Source of the DNA: Lentisphaerae bacterium RIFOXYA12_FULL_48_11
GTDB lineage: Bacteria; Verrucomicrobiota; Kiritimatiellia; UBA8416; YA12-FULL-48-11
DNA: 53,971 nt
Assembly (NCBI GenBank): GCA_001804885.1
Contig: MHBM01000081.1
Span: 1 to 53,971 of the forward strand
Direction of reading: 5' to 3'
In this document: positions 43,039 through 50,764 of the stretch, piece by piece
How the letters are laid out: the number at the start of each line of letters is the position of its first letter
Position numbering within the stretch: the stretch's first letter is position 1
The notes under the pieces: generated by a model
The model's database searches: none
What the model saw: only the letters and a program-made list of their open reading frames with translations
Told to the model about the DNA's origin: nothing
Made by a program: the position numbers and the translations under genes

Positions 43039-44160
43039 ATGAAGAAGATGCTGGCAGTAATTGCAGTCTGGCTCGGGGCAACTTTCTGCCATTATGTGCA
43101 TGGTGCATCTCCCTCAAATCTTGACTGGGTGGTTTCAAATATAACTTCCAAGTGGAGAAATGCCACAGTGTCGACCTCAACAGTAGATCGCATGGATTTA
43201 CCTGCAGGAATGCCGCACAGCGGTTGGTCTGATGTCCCCGCTACTGTGCATGGTGGAGGTGAGATTGTATCTGTTCCTCCTTACCTTTTTGTGGAGAGTT
43301 CGGCTCCTCTCGACATGGTTGTCATACCGTCTGGAAAATTCCTGATGGGTGGAGGGAACATGTTTGGTTATTTCTCGAATGCTCCGCCCCACATCGTTGA
43401 TGTAATGGGTTTCAACATGGATATAGATGAGGTTACCTGGGAGCTCTGGATGAAGGTGAGGAAATGGGGTGAAGCTCGCGGGTATACAGACCTACCTGCC
43501 GGTCAGGCCGGTAGTTCAAAACGTGAGTTAACTACGCCGCAACATCCGGTTGTGAATGTCAACTGGTATGATTGTGTCAAATGGTGCAATGCCCGATCGG
43601 AAAAAGAAGGATTGACTCCTGTTTATTACCTGAACCGGACTCAGACCAATATATACAGGATAGGTAAGAGTGATCTCGAGATGGCATCCGTTGATTGGAG
43701 TGCAAATGGTTATCGTTTGCCTACTGAGGCCGAGTGGGAAAAGGCATCCAGGGGTGGGCTCGAGAAGTGTTATTTTCCCTGGGGTAATGCCCCTCTGAGT
43801 GGTGCCAGGGCAAATTACTTTTCCAGTGGTGATCCGTTTGATGAAGGCACAACGCCTGTTGGCTATTATAATGGGAAACAGGAAATCAATGGTGGTAAAA
43901 AAGGCCATGATATGATGAATCGGTATGGTCTTTATGATATGGCTGGCAACGTTTATGAGTGGTGCTGGGATTGGTATGGCGAAATATCTGAGACTATGGC
44001 AGGAAATCCCCGTGGTCCATCGTCCGGCGCGGAACGGATCATCAGGGGCGGCTGTTGGAGGAGCCGGGTTGAATATCTGCTTTTCTGCGTCAAGAGAACC
44101 AGCCTTTTACCGGCTGAGCAGAATGATTTTGTGGGCTTTCGCTGTGTTCGAAATTTATAA
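43039..44160 (+). CDS. Secreted FGE-sulfatase (SUMF1)-type protein
   Basis: The 373 residues have a signal peptide (LAVIAVWLGATFCHYVHG) and an FGE-sulfatase/SUMF1 domain: MVVIPSGKFLMGGG, DEVTWELWMKV, PVVNVNWYDCVKWCNARSEK, GYRLPTEAEWEKASRGG, YGLYDMAGNVYEWCWDWYG, RIIRGGCWRS, VGFRCVR. The domain ranges from formylglycine-making enzymes to non-enzymatic binding proteins; the C-type lectin-like fold is clear, the activity is not. A palindrome-coded LPAGQAG insert lies at 43492-43514. The sigma-54-type promoter upstream and flbD, motA and motB downstream place it in the flagellar regulon. Confidence 0.85.
   Translation: MKKMLAVIAVWLGATFCHYVHGASPSNLDWVVSNITSKWRNATVSTSTVDRMDLPAGMPHSGWSDVPATVHGGGEIVSVPPYLFVESSAPLDMVVIPSGKFLMGGGNMFGYFSNAPPHIVDVMGFNMDIDEVTWELWMKVRKWGEARGYTDLPAGQAGSSKRELTTPQHPVVNVNWYDCVKWCNARSEKEGLTPVYYLNRTQTNIYRIGKSDLEMASVDWSANGYRLPTEAEWEKASRGGLEKCYFPWGNAPLSGARANYFSSGDPFDEGTTPVGYYNGKQEINGGKKGHDMMNRYGLYDMAGNVYEWCWDWYGEISETMAGNPRGPSSGAERIIRGGCWRSRVEYLLFCVKRTSLLPAEQNDFVGFRCVRNL
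43492..43514. repeat. Small palindrome inside the FGE-like coding region
   Basis: CTACCTGCCGGTCAGGCCGG plus TAG is an imperfect palindrome coding LPAGQAG within a loop of the domain. Similar CCTGCCGGCAGG-type elements appear inside proteins of several environmental lineages. Confidence 0.5.
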
Positions 44161-44190
44161 AGTTGATCAACAAATGCATGGAGGCAAATC

Positions 44191-44382
44191 ATGATAAAAC
44201 TGAGAATAGTCAGCGGTGAAGAGATTTACATTAATGAGGATTTCATTGAGTCCGTAGAGGCCAACTCGCAGGCTGATACGAGTGTAAGGTTGCATGAAGG
44301 GACCACTTTTGTGGCGAAGGAAACTCCTGAAGAAATCGTTGCCCTTATCTTGGATTGGAAGAAGCGGACGTCTGGCAAATAG
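44191..44382 (+). CDS. flbD: FlbD-family flagellar protein
   Basis: The 63 residues match the small FlbD family found beside motA/motB in many bacteria: MIKLRIVSGEEIYINEDFIE, then GTTFVAKETPEEIVALI. This is not the NtrC-like regulator also called FlbD. Its role is not well known. GGAGG precedes the ATG. Confidence 0.85.
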   Translation: MIKLRIVSGEEIYINEDFIESVEANSQADTSVRLHEGTTFVAKETPEEIVALILDWKKRTSGK

Positions 44383-44401
44383 AATTTGAACGGAGAATGT
44401 C

Positions 44402-45205
44402 ATGGATAAACTTACGGTAGGCGGGATGATAATGGCATGGGGCAGCGTGTTTGCTTGCCTTGTCCTGGAAAAACCTGCATCAGAAAGTATTGGTGAGGCT
44501 CTTCATTCATTTATGAAAGAGGCACCGGCGGTCCTGGTGTTTGGCGGAGCCTTTGGTGCCGCAACAATAGGCATCTCCATGCACGAATTAAAGGCCATTG
44601 GTGCAAAACTCAAGCGGGCGTTTGTCGACAACGCAATGGAGCACGGTGCGTTGATCAAGATGCTTGTTGATTTCGCAATGATCAGTCGAAGGGATGGCGT
44701 GCTGGCTTTGGAAAATTCCATAGAAAATCAGAAAGATGAATTTCTGGTTAAGGGATTACAGTTGCTCGTTGATGGCGTCGATACGGATCGTCTGAGGACG
44801 ACAATGGAAATGGATATGACATCTCTGAAGACTTGGTACAAGGAAGGAGAGGAATACTTTAAGGCCCTGGGTGGTTATGCGCCAACTCTGGGAATTATTG
44901 GAACAGTGCTCGGGCTTGTGTCGATGCTTTCCAATCTGGAAGATGCAGCATCCATGGGGCCGGCAATTGCCTCTGCTTTTATTGCCACTTTATATGGCAT
45001 TTCTTCGGCTAACTTGGTTTTTCTACCTCTTGCAACGAAAATCAAGAATGCATGTACTCGCGATGTACATGAAAAGAAGATCATCCTTGAGGGATTGCTT
45101 TGTATACAGGAGGGTGTGAGTCCCAGAATGACGGAACAGACCCTGCAGTCCCTGATTTACAGCCCTGGCAAGAATGCTGTGCCTGAAACAAAAGAAAAGA
45201 AATAA
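44402..45205 (+). CDS. motA: Flagellar stator protein MotA
   Basis: MotA forms the proton or sodium channel of the stator. The 267 residues start MDKLTVGGMIMAWGSVF, with helices and the conserved channel segment GGYAPTLGIIGTVLGLVSML (Pro needed for torque) and a second channel helix GPAIASAFIATLYGISSANL. A cytoplasmic loop carries charged residues facing FliG. It is followed by motB. Confidence 0.94.
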   Translation: MDKLTVGGMIMAWGSVFACLVLEKPASESIGEALHSFMKEAPAVLVFGGAFGAATIGISMHELKAIGAKLKRAFVDNAMEHGALIKMLVDFAMISRRDGVLALENSIENQKDEFLVKGLQLLVDGVDTDRLRTTMEMDMTSLKTWYKEGEEYFKALGGYAPTLGIIGTVLGLVSMLSNLEDAASMGPAIASAFIATLYGISSANLVFLPLATKIKNACTRDVHEKKIILEGLLCIQEGVSPRMTEQTLQSLIYSPGKNAVPETKEKK

Positions 45206-45229
45206 TCTGTACCGGGAAAGAAGTCGGAT

Positions 45230-46063
45230 ATGGCGGAGAAGAAACCCAGAAAACAGGAACATGAAGAGGAGCCGCCCGAGAATGCGGAGCGCTGGCTTCT
45301 GTCCTATGCTGATATGATGACTTTGCTGGTAGCTTTCTTTATTATGATGTATTCAATGTCGGCGCTGAATCTCAAGAAATTCAGTGCTGTAGCCATTGCC
45401 ATTCGCAGCGGTTTCGGCGGAGAGACAACAGGAGGAAAGGGTAAGGTTATAGCAGGAAGGAACTGGGCGATTGTCGGCAGTGATGTGCCAAGTGCTGCTT
45501 CGTCTTCGGGCGAGGGCGGGAAAAAGAAGGGCAAGCAGGCAGTTGAGGAAATTATTCATGACCAGGCATTTCTGGAACACTTAAAAACTCAGATTGCGTA
45601 TCTGAAACTTGATCGGACTATACAGCCGATTCTTGATGTTGAACCTAATGAAGGTAACCGCTATAGCGTGATTCTGTCAGATCAAATTGTTTTTGAACCA
45701 GGTAAAGCGTCGATTTCGGAGGAAAATGCAAGGTTGATTCAACACATAGGCGGTTTTCTCACAAATGCTCCCATGAAAATAGTTGTGGAAGGATTCTCCG
45801 GGCATTTTCAAAGTAATCCTGAGTTTCGTGACAGCTGGCAGCTGTCACTGGAAAGGGCTCGCAAGGTTGCGGATTACTTGATTTCCAAGGTTGATGTCAA
45901 TCCGCGTCGGATAACAATAATGGGTTATGGGGAATGGAAAACGGCATCAAGGGCCCGTAAACTCTCAATGACTGCAACAGGCGAGTGGAGGCCATCTGAT
46001 GATGTCTCTCCGGGTATAAATAATTCGAATGATCGAGTAACTGTTTCCGTGCTCTTGAAATGA
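45230..46063 (+). CDS. motB: Flagellar stator protein MotB
   Basis: MotB anchors the stator to peptidoglycan. The 277 residues have the channel helix RWLLSYADMMTLLVAFFIMM with the ion-binding Asp28, then a plug/linker and a C-terminal OmpA-like domain (VILSDQIVFEPGKASISEEN, ARKVADYLISKVDVNPRRIT, NDRVTVSVLL). It is the last gene of the unit. Confidence 0.94.
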   Translation: MAEKKPRKQEHEEEPPENAERWLLSYADMMTLLVAFFIMMYSMSALNLKKFSAVAIAIRSGFGGETTGGKGKVIAGRNWAIVGSDVPSAASSSGEGGKKKGKQAVEEIIHDQAFLEHLKTQIAYLKLDRTIQPILDVEPNEGNRYSVILSDQIVFEPGKASISEENARLIQHIGGFLTNAPMKIVVEGFSGHFQSNPEFRDSWQLSLERARKVADYLISKVDVNPRRITIMGYGEWKTASRARKLSMTATGEWRPSDDVSPGINNSNDRVTVSVLLK

Positions 46064-46067
46064 TGTT

Positions 46068-46099
46068 GCCCGGTTCTTTTTTTTAAACGTACACCGGGC
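46068..46099. terminator. Inverted repeat between convergent genes
   Basis: GCCCGGT and ACCGGGC flank an 18-nt AT-rich loop that contains a T-run, between the motB stop and the stop of the small lipoprotein gene. Possibly a shared terminator. Confidence 0.3.
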
Positions 46100-46321
46100 T
46101 TAGTACCATTCGTGATTTGGCTGAGAGTGAGAATGCTTTCCTGAGTGTCCTTTTCGTTTTGTACACTGTTTCATGCATTGCGGAGTCGAACAGGTCGACC
46201 CGCACCACGTTGGTCCTTCGTATTTGGAGAATCTGTCATTGTTTTTGGATTTATTGCCTGGAGAGCAGCTGGTTAACATTGCTGCCGTAACAATTACAAT
46301 AAGTGCTATATATTTCTTCAT
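46100..46321 (-). CDS. Tiny Cys/His-rich lipoprotein
   Basis: The 73 residues have a lipoprotein signal (IVIVTAAMLTSCS, Cys19) and a compact tail with Cys 40, 44, 49, 53 and His 59, 63, 65, 70 (CTKRKGHSGKHSHSQPNHEW). The spacing suggests one or two metal sites or disulfides. I do not recognise a family. There is no clear ribosome site. It may be a real gene because the lipobox and Cys pattern are coherent. Confidence 0.55.
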   Translation of the reverse strand: MKKYIALIVIVTAAMLTSCSPGNKSKNNDRFSKYEGPTWCGSTCSTPQCMKQCTKRKGHSGKHSHSQPNHEWY

Positions 46322-46669
46322 TTAGGTGTTCGATTCTTTATCTGTCAAGCATCTCAAACATGACAGGTAATTTCTCTGCAAAATATCTTACTGATGTTAG
46401 CATCCATATGCTTATGCATGAAGCAATTGATGAATGTCAGTGGATGCAATATTACATTGTATGAATGTTGTTGCAACTTCGTTTTCTTGAAAAACCTCAA
46501 AATCAGCGGAAAGCTTCGATCTGTAACTCTTTGCATTGCAGAATATTCTGTTTTAGTTGTTTTAGCGATGGTATTTTATGAAATAGAGGGCTTGTATTTC
46601 TTCAAGAAGATTATTACGGTTCAAAAACGTGTGGTTTTATTGCCGCAGGAAGATTTACCCTGGAGGCCT
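46322..46669. other. AT-rich gap before the receiver gene
   Basis: No gene is supported. An open frame runs in phase into the receiver protein but is Cys-rich and shows no domain. Two GG-N10-GC matches (46366-46379 and 46633-46646) lack the TGGC-N8-TGCT core and are likely chance. Confidence 0.4.
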
Positions 46670-47077
46670 ATGCGTAAGAGAATTCTGATAGTCGATGATG
46701 AATCAACGATACGACGATTTGTCCGAAAACTTTGTCAGTCTCTGGGTGATGTCGAATGTCAGGAGGCGAGCAGGGTTGCTGAAGCCTTGAAATTGTTGGA
46801 TGGCCAGGAGTTTGATCTAGTTATAAGTGACCTCAACATGCCCGGCGAAACTGGGTTGCAAATTCTTGAGCATGTTAAAGCGTCGGTTCATGTTGTTCCT
46901 GTGATGATATTCAGCGGTAGTCTCAATCCAGGCGAGCAGACGAAACTTCTTCAGTCCGGAGCAGATGTGGTCCTTTCCAAAGACAGCGAACCTTCGGATA
47001 TTAAGAAGACCATTCGAGGGCTTCTGGAGAGTGATAAGCCATCTGTAAGCGATCCTGCCGTGAATGCAGTGAGGTGA
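46670..47077 (+). CDS. Stand-alone response-regulator receiver protein
   Basis: The 135 residues form a single CheY-like receiver: Asp9/Asp10 (ILIVDDES), phosphate acceptor Asp54 (VISDLNMPGETG), Ser82 and Lys104 (VVLSKDSEP). No output domain is present. The ATG at 46670 has GGAGG 3-4 nt upstream, and the receiver fold begins right there, so longer starts are rejected. Close to motB, it could be a chemotaxis-type signal carrier, but that is only position. Confidence 0.85.
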   Translation: MRKRILIVDDESTIRRFVRKLCQSLGDVECQEASRVAEALKLLDGQEFDLVISDLNMPGETGLQILEHVKASVHVVPVMIFSGSLNPGEQTKLLQSGADVVLSKDSEPSDIKKTIRGLLESDKPSVSDPAVNAVR

Positions 47078-47080
47078 TTG

Positions 47081-48370
47081 TCAGTAAGCGGGGGTTTTGT
47101 TGGCAGCTACGGATGTGCTGCAATCGTGCGAATCCTCGTATTCCGTAACCCACTCGAGGTTAAACTGTGCAACAGCAATATTTTCGTCAAACCTTGCCTC
47201 TCCCTCTTCGTACATACAGAAAATAGTTCCGTTTTCCAGCACAGCCAGATCGGAATAACCGGCTTTCCCTTCTTCGAGAACTCTCGAGACGGGCCAAGTC
47301 TTTGCTTCATCATAACTTAATCGAACTGTCAGTTTTTGCCTGGTTTTCAAGTTGAAGCCTTTTTGAAAATTGGGGATCCCCGGATTGACAAATAATATCC
47401 TGCTTTGGTCGTCGTAACGTGAAGAGCTTAATCTGATAAGTCCTGCGTGGCAGGTTGGTTCTGGCAGGGTTTGATCAAGTGATGACCTCAGGTTTTTTTC
47501 GTTAATATCCTTAAGCCGCAAGACCCTGCGTTTGGCGTCCTGTGTCCGCTGGTTGATGTAGAAGCCATTTTCTTCAGTGTCCACTAAAACATATTCCATA
47601 GGTGCGTATTTAGCCGGCCATTCTGCCCCTCGATTCCATGTCAAGCCGTGATCATTGCTGGTGAGTAATACCGAGCGGGTTGAGTTTCTGGCCTTGTCTG
47701 TGGTTTTCTTTGTCGACAGACAATAGCCTTGAATGACTAACGTTCCGTCCATCAGTTGGATGCCATGGCTTCCGTTCCCGACATTGACAAATTCATCTTT
47801 ATTGGAATATTCAATTTCGACGCGATGTGGGGTGGACCACGTCACGCCATTATCGTCACTGCTGGTAACATAACTGCCCATCCCCCATTCTTTCCATGTG
47901 CTTGTTTCGTGGAATAGTGCAAAATAGAAGCTGATACGGTCTTTGAATGATGCAGGGCGCTTTCTGAGGAATTTAAAAATACGTCCAGTTTGTCGGTCAA
48001 CCAGTGCTGGCCCGCCGTGAAAATTTACTCCTTCCTCGGTGATGATGGTTTGTCTTGGAAGCCAGGTCTTTCCGTCATCGATACTTCTGCGCAAAACGAT
48101 GTCTGTGTCGTGTCCCCAGTCCGTACGGCTACCCTTGCGGCGATCGGCAAAAGCCATCAATGTGCCGTTCTTTGAGACTATGATGGATGGAATGCGACAT
48201 ACAGTATTTCCCTCGCGCGGGAAAATTATGGTTTTCTCACAGGCAGGCTCCGCTGCAAGCACGCAGGATATTGCGGGGATGAATAACGTTAATGCTGGCA
48301 ATCTGTATAATGAATGATTAATAATGTCCACCCGGTCATTTATTTTGCGTTTATTAGGGTAATTATTCAA
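47081..48370 (-). CDS. Secreted sialidase (exo-alpha-sialidase-like)
   Basis: Sialidases free terminal sialic acid from glycans. The 429 residues show a CRIPSIIVSKNGTLMAFADR motif (the Arg/Asp-rich active site), DWGHDTDIVLRRS, and Asp-boxes SIDDGKTW, SSDDNGVTW, SNDHGLTW and SYDEAKTW, as in six-bladed propeller sialidases. An N-terminal signal ends near VLAAEP; the start may lie a little downstream of 48370. It stands divergent to the GH20-like gene, suggesting a shared role in host-type or mucin-type glycans. Confidence 0.85.
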   Translation of the reverse strand: MNNYPNKRKINDRVDIINHSLYRLPALTLFIPAISCVLAAEPACEKTIIFPREGNTVCRIPSIIVSKNGTLMAFADRRKGSRTDWGHDTDIVLRRSIDDGKTWLPRQTIITEEGVNFHGGPALVDRQTGRIFKFLRKRPASFKDRISFYFALFHETSTWKEWGMGSYVTSSDDNGVTWSTPHRVEIEYSNKDEFVNVGNGSHGIQLMDGTLVIQGYCLSTKKTTDKARNSTRSVLLTSNDHGLTWNRGAEWPAKYAPMEYVLVDTEENGFYINQRTQDAKRRVLRLKDINEKNLRSSLDQTLPEPTCHAGLIRLSSSRYDDQSRILFVNPGIPNFQKGFNLKTRQKLTVRLSYDEAKTWPVSRVLEEGKAGYSDLAVLENGTIFCMYEEGEARFDENIAVAQFNLEWVTEYEDSHDCSTSVAANKTPAY

Positions 48371-48379
48371 GCAGTATTT

Positions 48380-48388
48380 TGATACAAT
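48380..48388 (+). promoter_or_regulatory. Possible extended -10 promoter before the GH20-like gene
   Basis: TGATACAAT is an extended -10 match about 55 nt before the start, which has an AGGAGG ribosome site. No clear -35 is seen. Confidence 0.35.
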
Positions 48389-48442
48389 GTTCTAAAGGTC
48401 TGGTCTGTTTGATTGTTTGTATTCCTGTAGGAGGTAATAAAT

Positions 48443-50764
48443 ATGAATAATTCCGCTTTGTCTTTCCGTATATTGACTTGTTTTGTTGTTGCCTGTTTTG
48501 CGTCAGATGTTTATGCAGCAGAGCTCCCTTCTGGTTCTGCGCCAAATGCTCTGGAGTTTTCTCATTTCCCAGACCGGATGCATGTATTTATCTGGCGCAA
48601 CTGGATGGTGGTTGAGCCAGCCAGGATGGCTAAAGTGCTAAATACTTCCGTCGAGAATATTGAAGCTGTTGCCGCGTCCATGGGATTGCCGCCAGCAATA
48701 AAGATCCCGAGTGAACAGGAGGCGCGCGGATATATCACAACCATTCGCCGAAACTGGCACCTGCTGCCGTATGATCAGCTCCTGGTGCTGCTGAATATGT
48801 CGGCGGAACAGCTTGCATACACGCTTCGCGAAGACGATTTTCTCTTTATCAAGCTTGGTTCTCTGAAGCCTTCATGTGAACCGCTTTGTTACGTGGAACC
48901 ATCGGCAGATGCAAGAACGCGCACTGCTGCAATCAAGAGTCTGGTCCTGGATATGTTTGGTGACGAGTTACAGAAGCCTGGAGAGGCGCGGTTTGCCTTT
49001 ATAAAAGAATTAAACGAACGGCTTCCGGCTTCGCAGCGCAGTCCGGGCCAGCTAAAAAACGCAGAAGGGTTACGTTTTATCTATTCGTATTGTGCGCTGT
49101 ACGGCGATCCGCTCTCGAACCCCGATCTGGATCCGTATCCTGATGGACTGTTGGAACGATTGGCCAACCTGGGTGTAAATGGAGTCTGGATGCACGTTGT
49201 TCTCAACCAGCTTGCACCCAGTAAGAAGTTTCCTGAGTTTGGCGCTGGGTATAAAGCAAGGCTTGCCGGGCTGCGCAGGCTGGTGAAAAAAGCGGGGAAG
49301 TACAATATCAAGATCTACTTGTACATGAACGAGCCGCGCGCTATGCAGGAACCTTTCTTCAAGAACCGTATTGGAATGCAGGGGGTACAGGAGAAAGACC
49401 ATTTTGCAATGTGTACTTCTTCGCCTGAGGTGCGCGAATGGATCAGCGATTCGCTTGCTTATGTTTTCAAAAAGGTACCGGGGCTTGGGGGTGTCTTCAC
49501 GATCACAGCGTCTGAGAATCTGACCAGCTGTGCATCACACGGGAAGCATAAGGCGTGTCAACGGTGCGGTTCCCGCAGCGCAGCGGAGATCATTGCGGAG
49601 GTGAACAATACCATCGAGGCTGGGGTGCACAGGGGTAACCCGGATGCGAAGGTCATCGCATGGGACTGGGCGTGGGGTGAGTGGGCCGGTGATGCCATCT
49701 CAAAATTGTCCAAGTCGATCTGGTACATGTCTGTCAGTGAATGGAGCAAGCCGATAGAACGCGGCGGCGTTAAGACTGCTGTAGGAGAATATTCCATTTC
49801 CGCGGTTGGGCCCGGGCCGCGTGCACTCAAGAACTGGGAGCTGGCAAAACAGGCGGGCTTGAAGACCGCGGCCAAGGTCCAGTTTAACAATACATGGGAG
49901 CTTTCTTCCGTGCCATACCTGCCTGTCCTTGACCTGATTGCCGAACACTGTGTGAACCTGGCCTCGGCCGGTGTAGACGGGCAGCTGCTCAGCTGGAGCC
50001 TTGGTGGTTATCCATCGCCGAACCTTGAGGTAGCCAGGTATTTCAGCGAGAAACCGGTGCCTTCAGCGGAAACGGTTCTGGATGCTGTTGCCAGGTCGCG
50101 TTTTGGTGACGGTGCGGCAGATGCCAGGAAAGCCTGGACGGCGTTCAGTAAAGCTTTTCAAGAGTATCCTTATCATATCAGCGTGCTTTACAACGGACCC
50201 CAGCAGTATGGACCTGCCAACCTGCTCTTTGCGGAACCGACAGGTTTCCGGGCAACTATGGTTGGGATTCCTTATGATGACTTGAAGACATGGCGTGGGC
50301 CGTATCCAGCTGATGTGTTCGGAAGGCAGTTTGCAAAGGTGGCGGACGGCTGGAAAAAGGGTCTGGCAGATTTGCAGCATGCTGTGGCCAAAGCGCCCAA
50401 AGACTGTGTTGTCAGGGCGCAGGCCGAGTTAAACTTTGCAGAAGCGGCACAACTGCATTTCCAGAGCGTTGCCAGCCAGGTGCGGTTTGTCATGGCGCGC
50501 GATGAACTGCTGAATAAAGCCAAACCTCTTACGGCAGAAGAGAAGAAGGCGCGGCTTGATGAAATCAGTCGTCTTGTGGAGGACGAGATACAGGCGGCTA
50601 GACGTCTGTTCACGCTTACAAGGCAGGATTCCCGGATCGGTTTCGAGGCGTCTAATCATTATTACTACATGCCTCTGGACCTGGTTGAGAAAGTTGTTAA
50701 TTGCCGTCATGTTCTGGAACGGTTGAGGCAGGAGGCTGGAAAAAATAATGAAAACAGTAAGTAA
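48443..50764 (+). CDS. Secreted glycoside hydrolase-like protein (GH20-superfamily-like)
   Basis: The 773 residues have a signal peptide (LTCFVVACFASDVYA). A helical N-terminal region (NWHLLPYDQLLVLLNMSAEQ, REDDFLFIKLG) precedes a TIM-barrel-like part (LANLGVNGVWMHVVLNQLAP, YNIKIYLYMNEPRAM, GVFTITASENLTSC, VIAWDWAWGEW) and a helical C-terminus. The layout recalls beta-hexosaminidases, but the classic Asp-Glu pair is not clear, so the activity is uncertain. It overlaps the next gene by 17 nt. Confidence 0.65.
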   Translation: MNNSALSFRILTCFVVACFASDVYAAELPSGSAPNALEFSHFPDRMHVFIWRNWMVVEPARMAKVLNTSVENIEAVAASMGLPPAIKIPSEQEARGYITTIRRNWHLLPYDQLLVLLNMSAEQLAYTLREDDFLFIKLGSLKPSCEPLCYVEPSADARTRTAAIKSLVLDMFGDELQKPGEARFAFIKELNERLPASQRSPGQLKNAEGLRFIYSYCALYGDPLSNPDLDPYPDGLLERLANLGVNGVWMHVVLNQLAPSKKFPEFGAGYKARLAGLRRLVKKAGKYNIKIYLYMNEPRAMQEPFFKNRIGMQGVQEKDHFAMCTSSPEVREWISDSLAYVFKKVPGLGGVFTITASENLTSCASHGKHKACQRCGSRSAAEIIAEVNNTIEAGVHRGNPDAKVIAWDWAWGEWAGDAISKLSKSIWYMSVSEWSKPIERGGVKTAVGEYSISAVGPGPRALKNWELAKQAGLKTAAKVQFNNTWELSSVPYLPVLDLIAEHCVNLASAGVDGQLLSWSLGGYPSPNLEVARYFSEKPVPSAETVLDAVARSRFGDGAADARKAWTAFSKAFQEYPYHISVLYNGPQQYGPANLLFAEPTGFRATMVGIPYDDLKTWRGPYPADVFGRQFAKVADGWKKGLADLQHAVAKAPKDCVVRAQAELNFAEAAQLHFQSVASQVRFVMARDELLNKAKPLTAEEKKARLDEISRLVEDEIQAARRLFTLTRQDSRIGFEASNHYYYMPLDLVEKVVNCRHVLERLRQEAGKNNENSK

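Noticed and set aside
44191..44382. FlbD as an NtrC-type sigma-54 activator
   Set aside because: The product is only 63 residues and belongs to the small FlbD family; it has no AAA+ domain.
46366..46379. GG-N10-GC match as a sigma-54 promoter for the receiver gene
   Set aside because: It lacks the TGGC-N8-TGCT core shared by the four strong sites and lies 290 bp upstream.
46394..46669. N-terminal extension of the receiver protein
   Set aside because: The receiver fold and the GGAGG site both begin at 46670; the upstream part shows no domain.
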